Positions 33,344 through 39,140 of a stretch of 39,140 nt of DNA are shown here, piece by piece (the first letter of the stretch is position 1; each line of letters starts with the position of its first letter). This stretch comes from Acholeplasmataceae bacterium UBA5617 (lineage in GTDB: Bacteria; Bacillota_I; Bacilli_A; Acholeplasmatales; Acholeplasmataceae): contig DIKN01000025.1 in the NCBI GenBank assembly GCA_002424575.1, positions 1-39,140 on the forward strand. Reading direction: 5' to 3'. Under the pieces are notes generated by a model. That model worked only from the letters and a program-made list of their open reading frames with translations. It ran no database searches and was not told the origin of the DNA. The position numbers and the translations under genes are program-made.

Positions 33344-35824
33344 ATGAAAAAAGTATTAGCATTCTTTTTGCTTGGTTTATTTGTTGCATTCGCGACATCA
33401 TTCACCACGCAAGCAGCAGAAGGCGATTTAGTGGATTTATATCCCTATAATCAAATCGCTTGTCTTGAAGGAACAAGTGCATGTACTCAAACCAAATTAG
33501 GTGATTCTTTTTGGGATATGGAGTACGCAGGTCACCGCTATCATTTCGTTAGAGGTGCAGCTCGTTTTGCTAGCCAGTTTAATGACGCTAACTCTGATGG
33601 TTTCATTCAAGCAGGTGAAATGGGTGGTGCATTAGCGTGGAACGCATTTGCATCTTTAACCATCAATAATACTGCTGAAGAAGTCGTATTAAAAACAGCT
33701 AACGTACGTACAGACTTAACCTCTGTTGTTCATCGTATGTATTCATACTTCGATGCAACTGGTAAACTTCAAATGTTTGAAGATCATATTTCTACATATT
33801 ATATCTTCAATTCAGGTACTGTTGAAGCTCCAGATTGGCGTTTAGCAACCGCAGCAGAAAAAGCAGCATGGGATGCAGCAGCAGCTGACGCAAAACCCGT
33901 GACAACACGCAATACACACATCCGTATGATGCTTGATGCAACTGACTCTGATGGCTACAAGATTGAACCACTGAGATATTTAACATGGCGTTATGCAGAC
34001 GTTGCGAACGATAGTTCAGTTCCCGTTGCAGATCGTTCAATCTTATTAGCAGGAGATCCTGACTTAGTCACCATCCCAGCAGGTTGGACAGTTGTTTCTT
34101 GGGGTACCAACGATAGAGGTACATTGAACCCAGCGACGACTGCATACATTAAGTCTATGCCTACCTTGATGATCAATACCACCTTAGCACCCATGAAGAC
34201 CATCTACACCACTCAAAAGCCATTATTCAACAATACGCTTGGTGCACAAGATGACGATGCGACAACTCCAGGTATCAACATTGTTGTCGATTACAATGGT
34301 ACATTTACATTGCCGACAGGTATTGAAGCAACTTATGTTGACATGTTTGATGCTACAAACAAGATTATCAACGTTACGCGTAAGATAGACTATCAAGTGA
34401 TTATTTCACAAGGTGAAACAGTTCTTCAAACTATTAATTACACATACGTTTCTGGAACAGGTTACACAGCATCTGGAGAACAAACAGTCATCGATTCATC
34501 TGTATTTGGATCAGGTTACACAGCAACATATCGAGCTGTAAATCCCGAAGATGCAACCTCATTTACTGAAGTCAAAGCAGATATCGTTATTGGTGTTATG
34601 CCTCCCAAATTTATTGGTGTAGCAAATCGCTATATTGATGAAGGTACATTCATTGATTTACTTGGAACCGTTAAAGCTGATGATGGTTATGGTCATGATA
34701 TTACCAACACCATTCAAATCACTGCTCCAGCTGGTTTTAATAGATACAACCCAACACCCGGTATCTACACCATCGGTTTACAATTTACACATCATGTTCA
34801 TTATGATGGCATTCAATCGACATTGAATTTTAATGGCACAACGAAGAATTGGAATGAACAAACCGGTTTAAATAAAGTTCAAAACATTATGTCTTATGGT
34901 AATTATTCTGTATGGACTGATGTAACAAACTTTAGAACATCAACCTCTGCATATGGTTCAGCATTTGTTTTAGTCGGTGCTGATGGCAAAGTCGATGAAA
35001 TCTATGACCGTTATGACTGGGGTTATACCTCTGCGACAGAAAATGACGTCATTAAAGATTTAGTTCACTTTACAGCATGGCAAGCATCAGTGGTTATTCC
35101 TACAGGTGGTTTCATCGTTGCAGCAGCAGGTTCAACCTATGATGCAGCAATCAGAGCTTTAACATATGATGCACCAGTAAGCATGGTTATCGGAAAACCC
35201 GAATTTAACTATGATATCGTGAAGACAGCAAGCTACACATTAACTGTTGATGATATTACCGCTCCAGTTGCACTCGTTGTTAATGACAATTACAGAATTA
35301 TCAAGGGTCAATATTCAAACGTTAACCAAGCAATCTTAGCAAATATCGTTGCATTTGATAATTATGATGCTGTTGCTGATCTCGCTATCTATGTATCCAA
35401 CAATGGTGGTTTAAACCTCAACCTTCCAGGCACATATACTGTAGAAGTTACCGTTGAAGATGAAGCTGGTAATGCAACTGTTAGAACATTTACAGTCACC
35501 GTTCTTAACGATGATAAGGCTGATCAAATTGCAAGCCTAATCGGTCAACTCCAAGATGCACAAGACGCACTAGATGATCTCGAAGGTCAACTCGGCGATA
35601 CAGATTCAGCACTTGATGCAGCTAAGGCAAGAATTGATGCTCTTGAAGCAGCTTTAACCGCAGCTCAAGCAGCACTTGCAGCAGCTCAAGCAGACATTGA
35701 AGCATTACAAGTTGTTCCTGAAACAGGTTGCGGATCTGCAATCAATGGTTCAAGCGCATTATTCATTTCACTCAGCATTTTGATGGGTGCAGCATTAATC
35801 GTCTTTCTTAAGAAAAGAAGTTAA
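33344..35824 (+). CDS. Secreted S-layer-like surface protein with coiled coil and Cys-containing C-terminal tail, 826 aa
   Basis: Signal peptide about 1-27 (ending FTTQAAEG). The long middle part is unrecognised and rich in Ala, Thr, Asn and Tyr. A DUF5011-type Ig-like domain lies at about 640-720 (LPGTYTVEVTVEDEAGNATV). A heptad-type coiled coil follows (about 730-790; LIGQLQDAQDALDDLEGQLG and LEAALTAAQAALAAAQADIE). It ends with ETGCGSAINGSSALF, a hydrophobic helix and KKRS, which is like a sorting signal but with no LPxTG. The strong promoter and AGGAGG suggest high expression, so this may be the major surface layer or an adhesin. Its own promoter separates it from the amidase operon. Function beyond surface structure is unknown. 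Confidence 0.7.
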   Translation: MKKVLAFFLLGLFVAFATSFTTQAAEGDLVDLYPYNQIACLEGTSACTQTKLGDSFWDMEYAGHRYHFVRGAARFASQFNDANSDGFIQAGEMGGALAWNAFASLTINNTAEEVVLKTANVRTDLTSVVHRMYSYFDATGKLQMFEDHISTYYIFNSGTVEAPDWRLATAAEKAAWDAAAADAKPVTTRNTHIRMMLDATDSDGYKIEPLRYLTWRYADVANDSSVPVADRSILLAGDPDLVTIPAGWTVVSWGTNDRGTLNPATTAYIKSMPTLMINTTLAPMKTIYTTQKPLFNNTLGAQDDDATTPGINIVVDYNGTFTLPTGIEATYVDMFDATNKIINVTRKIDYQVIISQGETVLQTINYTYVSGTGYTASGEQTVIDSSVFGSGYTATYRAVNPEDATSFTEVKADIVIGVMPPKFIGVANRYIDEGTFIDLLGTVKADDGYGHDITNTIQITAPAGFNRYNPTPGIYTIGLQFTHHVHYDGIQSTLNFNGTTKNWNEQTGLNKVQNIMSYGNYSVWTDVTNFRTSTSAYGSAFVLVGADGKVDEIYDRYDWGYTSATENDVIKDLVHFTAWQASVVIPTGGFIVAAAGSTYDAAIRALTYDAPVSMVIGKPEFNYDIVKTASYTLTVDDITAPVALVVNDNYRIIKGQYSNVNQAILANIVAFDNYDAVADLAIYVSNNGGLNLNLPGTYTVEVTVEDEAGNATVRTFTVTVLNDDKADQIASLIGQLQDAQDALDDLEGQLGDTDSALDAAKARIDALEAALTAAQAALAAAQADIEALQVVPETGCGSAINGSSALFISLSILMGAALIVFLKKRS

Positions 35825-35845
35825 ATTTTAACCTCAAACTGAAGC

Positions 35846-35880
35846 TAGCGAAGTACCCGACAAAATCGGGTACTTTGTGT
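35846..35880 (+). terminator. Strong hairpin after the surface-protein gene
   Basis: AAGTACCCGA (35851-35860) pairs perfectly with TCGGGTACTT (35866-35875), with a CAAAA loop. The T tract is short (TTTGTGTT), so it may be a terminator of moderate strength or a message-stabilising stem. Confidence 0.6.
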
Positions 35881-36054
35881 TAGCATTACGCGCGTACGTG
35901 CGAGAAAATCCATGGAGTTGAAAATAATTTTTCAATTTCGAAAAAGCACAAAGTGCGTGTGCTCAAAGACGCTTTATTCGTTATAATTGAACTAAGAACA
36001 GACGATGTAGTGTAACACTACAACTTCAAATTTGAAAGAAAAGAGGTTTCATAC
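35881..36054 (+). promoter_or_regulatory. Leader region of the sugar-binding protein gene with several inverted repeats
   Basis: The stretch holds TTGAAAA-TAAT-TTTTCAA (35918-35935), a GCAC-AAA-GTGC repeat near 35946, a near-palindrome around 35890 (GCGCGTACGTGC) and TATAAT at 35982-35987. A clear -35 box is missing. AGAGG lies ahead of the GTG start at 36055. No known riboswitch is recognised. Confidence 0.45.
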
Positions 36055-37695
36055 GTGAAAAAATTCTTAGGATTATTCCTGATCATGGTTTTTGCTTTCA
36101 CGCTTGTTGCCTGTGGTGGGGATGAAGGGGAAGAGACTCCGGTCGAAACCATTCCAACAACCACCGCAACCGCAACGATCAATGGAGCGACCACCGCAAC
36201 CATTACTGTAGGTGACCCATTTAATCATCTACAAGGCGTAACCGCAACCGATTCCGTGTCAGGTGATATTTCTTCATCCATTGTGGTTGAAGGACTATCT
36301 GCATTGAATTTAAATCAGCCAGGTAACTATACACTCACCTATCGTGTAACAGGTAGCGATGGCAAAGTCGTCACAGTCACTCGATTAGTCACTGTACTCA
36401 CCGCTCAAGGATGTGGCGTACACGAAGATTTGATCAATGGTCAGTGTGTGAAAAGACCGGCAACAGTCATTCGTATCATGCACGGAGCACCCTATGAAGT
36501 CGATCCGTTTAGATCAGATTACACAGGGACACAACAGTTAGCAAAACAACAACGTCAAACACAAGTGGAAGAACAATATAACGTTGATGTTCAATATGTT
36601 CCTTATCCCTCCAATGCACCATGGGGACCAGACCGTGTGACAGCGATCATTCAGTCGTCTATTTCAGGTGAACACTTGGCTGAAATTTATTGGTCAGTCT
36701 CTGATTGGATTCAACAATTGGCTTTGGCAGAAGCCATAGTTCCAGTCGATAAATACATGGGAACAATCGGAACAAACATCCGTCAAGGTTATCGCGAAGT
36801 GGGATCATATCGCGATCAAATCTATGGTTTTGAATCAGGATTATTAACGGTATCATCAGGTTTATATTATAATGCTGATTTAGTGGCTAGCCTTGGTGTT
36901 CAAAACCCAACCGCAATGTTCATGGCGGGCAATTGGAACTGGACAACCTTTGAAGCGTGGGCACAATCTGTTAAGACAGCTCTAACATCTCTTGGTGGTA
37001 ACAAGTATGCGCTCGGTGGTATGCTTTCTGAATATGCTGAACACATGGTTCCACTCAATGGTGGTTCACTGATCAACAAGAATACAGGACGCGTAGCATT
37101 TGCTCAAAACCCAGCACTTGAAACCTATGCTTATCTCAATTCACTTTATACCAAAGGATTATTTGAACCAACACCACAATACGATGCTGGTTCACCCGAT
37201 TGGATGAGTGGTAATGTTGCCATGTATCCCGGTCAATTATGGTTCGTCACAGCAGACAACCGTTGGGGTCAATTGCCTTTCGAATTAGGATTTGTTCCAT
37301 TCCCCAAATCACCAACGTATACAGGAGATTATGCTTCGCCTGTCTCTGGTGTTGCGGTTTATCACATCGCGAGTGGCATGACAGCAGCGAAAGAAGAACT
37401 CGTTTTCCGTGTTTGGAATGAACTCCAACTTTGGAAGACCGATGATGGCTATCGCTTAGAATTTGAAGATACTTTAATTACGAAGTTTGATGATGAAGCT
37501 TATGTTGAAGCTTACCTAGAAATCTACGATAAGATTTATCTCGATATCATCAATGCTCTAGGCATCAGTGCTTACAGTGAAAACGGATGGCGTCGTAACA
37601 TCAATCTTGCGATACGTGAAGGAACAGCGCGTACGGTTATGGATCAAATCAAGCCTATATATGAGGCTGCGTTGGAAGCTTATTTAGGAAATTAA
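36055..37695 (+). CDS. Sugar ABC transporter substrate-binding lipoprotein with Ig-like and C-x10-C N-terminal modules, 546 aa
   Basis: Lipobox LVACGG gives a lipidated Cys at about residue 20. An Ig-like DUF5011/HYR-type domain (about 38-118; NLNQPGNYTLTYRVTGSDGK) is followed by the mini-module CGVHEDLINGQC (about 122-133), then a family-1 solute-binding protein fold (about 140-546), with motifs such as EEQYNVDVQYVPYPSN, YYNADLVASLGVQNP and ALGGMLSEYAEHMVPLNGG. It binds oligosaccharide outside the cell and delivers it to ABC permeases, which must lie beyond the window. The substrate is not readable; amino-sugar oligomers fit the neighbourhood. The start is GTG 36055. A long hairpin follows the gene. 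Confidence 0.85.
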   Translation: MKKFLGLFLIMVFAFTLVACGGDEGEETPVETIPTTTATATINGATTATITVGDPFNHLQGVTATDSVSGDISSSIVVEGLSALNLNQPGNYTLTYRVTGSDGKVVTVTRLVTVLTAQGCGVHEDLINGQCVKRPATVIRIMHGAPYEVDPFRSDYTGTQQLAKQQRQTQVEEQYNVDVQYVPYPSNAPWGPDRVTAIIQSSISGEHLAEIYWSVSDWIQQLALAEAIVPVDKYMGTIGTNIRQGYREVGSYRDQIYGFESGLLTVSSGLYYNADLVASLGVQNPTAMFMAGNWNWTTFEAWAQSVKTALTSLGGNKYALGGMLSEYAEHMVPLNGGSLINKNTGRVAFAQNPALETYAYLNSLYTKGLFEPTPQYDAGSPDWMSGNVAMYPGQLWFVTADNRWGQLPFELGFVPFPKSPTYTGDYASPVSGVAVYHIASGMTAAKEELVFRVWNELQLWKTDDGYRLEFEDTLITKFDDEAYVEAYLEIYDKIYLDIINALGISAYSENGWRRNINLAIREGTARTVMDQIKPIYEAALEAYLGN

Positions 37696-37703
37696 CAGTG
37701 AAC

Positions 37704-37740
37704 GATTCCCCCCTTCAACGTGAATTGCAAGGGGGGAATC
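37704..37740 (+). terminator. Perfect 12-bp stem between binding-protein gene and next gene
   Basis: GATTCCCCCCTT (37704-37715) pairs perfectly with AAGGGGGGAATC (37729-37740) around a 13-base loop. Only CTTT follows, so it is more likely a 3'-end stabiliser or partial terminator that keeps the binding protein in excess over the next gene than a full stop. Confidence 0.65.
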
Positions 37741-37762
37741 CTTTAAAAAAGGGAGTGTTTTC

Positions 37763-39140
37763 GTGAAAAAACTGGTCATCATTTTACTGTCACTCGGTCT
37801 ATTATTGATCACCTATCTTGTGGTCGATGTCATTATAACCTCGGTTAATCAAGACCGATTGAGTTTCAATAAAAACATCCAGGAGACCATTGATATCTCG
37901 GATTTAGCGTATTATGAGCAGTCCGCATATTATCGTTATACGTCTTCTTATGAACAGATTTTTCCTTTGATCGAAAACATTCGCTTAATGGGACATGCAT
38001 ATCGCGATGCCACAGAACCCGTTGATGTCATTAACACCTATGAAGGAAAAAATAGTGTTTTATTGACGCCTGATGAAGGTGTTACAACGTGGAATGTCCA
38101 GATTGATGAAGCTGGTTTTTACAATTTAAAACTCTTTTATTATCCCTATCCGGGTAAGAGTTCAGCCATCGAACGTGCACTCTATATCAACGGAGTAATC
38201 CCCTTTGAAGATGCACGATCTTTGATTTTTTCCCGGATATGGGGCAATAAGAATGATGTCATCCAAGATATTTTTAACAATGATATCCGTCCAAGTCAGG
38301 TTGAAAAACCGATGTGGACAGAAAGTTTTATGCGAGATGCAGTGGGCTACATCCAAGAACCTTATGCCTTCTACTTTGAAGAAGGTTTAAATACGATTGG
38401 ATTGGAAGCTATCCGCGAGCCTTTGATGATTGAAGCTATTGAAATATTATCAGTTCAAGAAAAAAAGACATATGAAGAAATCCAAACCATGTATGCTGCA
38501 CATAACTATAAAGAGGTATCCTCAGGTTTGACACTTGTCGAAACAGAAGAACCCTATTATACAACATCACCAACACTCTATCCTTTAAATGATCGGACCA
38601 GCCCTCTAACCAGTCCGACCTCTCCCACAAAAATCAAACTGAATACGATTGGTGGAAACAACTGGGGTGTAGCTGGAGATCGAATCGCATGGCAATTTAC
38701 TGTTCCCGAAAATGGTCTTTATGAGATCAGCATGCGCGTTAAGCAAAAACTTGCATCAGGCATGAATGTGGGACGAAACATTTATTTAAACGGGGAAATC
38801 CCTTTTAAAGAATTAGAGAGTTATGCGTTTAAACACAATAATAATTGGCGTTTACAAACTTTAGGAACGCAAGATGAACCTTTCTTATTTTATCTTGAAG
38901 CCGGAAAGATTCATACACTTGAAATGGAAGTTTCACTGGGTCAGTACGGTCCTCTCATCGCCCAAATCCAAAGTTCGATTGATCAGCTCAATCGTCTTTA
39001 CCGTGAGATTTTGGTGTACACAGGACCAGAACCCGATCAATATCGTGACTACCAGTTGACTGAACGTATTCCTAATTTAGTCCAACGCTTACAAACTGAA
39101 AAAGATAATTTGACTGAAGTTCGTCAAGCCATTATCAAAC
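37763..39140 (+). CDS. Large membrane-anchored protein with carbohydrate-binding-like domains (3' end outside window)
   Basis: A GTG start at 37763 with AAAGGGAG upstream opens a frame with no stop up to the window end (459 codons). One N-terminal transmembrane helix (residues about 3-27; LVIILLSLGLLLITYLVVDV) is followed by two similar beta-sandwich units of the CBM6/35-like type, with the paired strings FYNLKLFYYPYPGKSSAIER then LYINGVIPF, and LYEISMRVKQKLASGMNVGR then IYLNGEIPF. A linker rich in Pro/Ser/Thr lies between them. Such N-anchored proteins often continue into a solute-binding or glycosidase domain, but that part is not visible. The location after the binding-protein gene suggests it belongs to the transporter unit. 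Confidence 0.7.
   Translation, partial: MKKLVIILLSLGLLLITYLVVDVIITSVNQDRLSFNKNIQETIDISDLAYYEQSAYYRYTSSYEQIFPLIENIRLMGHAYRDATEPVDVINTYEGKNSVLLTPDEGVTTWNVQIDEAGFYNLKLFYYPYPGKSSAIERALYINGVIPFEDARSLIFSRIWGNKNDVIQDIFNNDIRPSQVEKPMWTESFMRDAVGYIQEPYAFYFEEGLNTIGLEAIREPLMIEAIEILSVQEKKTYEEIQTMYAAHNYKEVSSGLTLVETEEPYYTTSPTLYPLNDRTSPLTSPTSPTKIKLNTIGGNNWGVAGDRIAWQFTVPENGLYEISMRVKQKLASGMNVGRNIYLNGEIPFKELESYAFKHNNNWRLQTLGTQDEPFLFYLEAGKIHTLEMEVSLGQYGPLIAQIQSSIDQLNRLYREILVYTGPEPDQYRDYQLTERIPNLVQRLQTEKDNLTEVRQAIIK

Noticed and set aside
35965..35980. cre site near the sugar-binding protein promoter (around AAAGACGCTTT)
   Set aside because: It fails the consensus at several fixed positions on both strands.
1..39140. 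TGA read as tryptophan, as in Mycoplasma
   Set aside because: TGA ends many well-defined genes at the expected length, and conserved Trp positions use TGG.

Overview
The window reads as a chromosome segment of a low-GC (roughly 40% by eye) Firmicutes/Mycoplasmatota-type bacterium. Ribosome sites are strong and Gram-positive in style (AGGAGG, GAGGTGA), the surface proteins are lipoproteins or are anchored by a C-terminal membrane helix, and there is no sign of outer-membrane machinery. TGA is used as a normal stop (for example at 2815-2817 and 6298-6300) and TGG encodes Trp, so the standard bacterial code applies. The gene set would fit an Acholeplasma/Izemoplasma-like relative, but this is an inference: no rRNA, tRNA or phylogenetic marker lies here. 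All genes are on the + strand.

Layout. 1-634: 3' end of an IS256-family insertion sequence. 732-1349: stand-alone PD-(D/E)XK nuclease. 1510-5129: a four-gene cluster with two XRE-type HTH proteins, a membrane protein, a PrsW-type intramembrane protease fused to one of the HTH domains, and a small unknown protein, closed by a terminator. 5224-6853: N-acetylhexosamine 1-kinase-like enzyme plus NUDIX hydrolase. 6998-11035: envelope/ion-channel operon (Fn3-like membrane protein, MscS channel, CASTOR/POLLUX-type channel). 11181-15695: lipoprotein, secreted phosphodiester glycosidase, ROK-like kinase, PIG-L deacetylase. 15840-19233: lactate dehydrogenase-electron transfer flavoprotein set (EtfB, ferredoxin-extended EtfA, FAD dehydrogenase). 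19416-20261: RpiR/MurR-like regulator. 20409-33207: an eight-gene, tightly coupled run: anmK, BadF-type GlcNAc/MurNAc kinase, GH4 glycosidase, intracellular GHL10 glycosidase, a 1287-aa surface protein with two GHL10 domains, a beta-lactamase-fold hydrolase, and a 1076-aa lipoprotein amidase. 33344-35824: abundant-looking surface protein with a coiled coil and an unusual Cys-containing C-terminal tail. 36055-39140: sugar ABC transporter binding protein and the start of a large membrane-anchored carbohydrate-binding protein.

How it fits together (inference). The 11-39 kb part looks like one programme for harvesting peptidoglycan and other amino-sugar polymers outside the cell. The surface amidase strips peptides, GHL10 (DigH-like) domains cut the denuded glycan, the ABC system imports sugars, AnmK and the BadF kinase phosphorylate them, and GH4 and cytoplasmic GHL10 enzymes finish the oligomers. 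Opening the lactyl ether of MurNAc-6-P would release D-lactate, which the Ldh-Etf complex could oxidise. NagZ, NamZ, MurQ, NagA and NagB are not in the window. Two good matches to the CcpA operator (cre) lie at the anmK and surface-protein promoters, suggesting shared catabolite control. The most promising possibly undescribed items are this NagZ-free GHL10-based muropeptide pathway, the HTH-PrsW cluster, a C-x10-C mini-module shared by three surface proteins, and the GCGS-type C-terminal tail.
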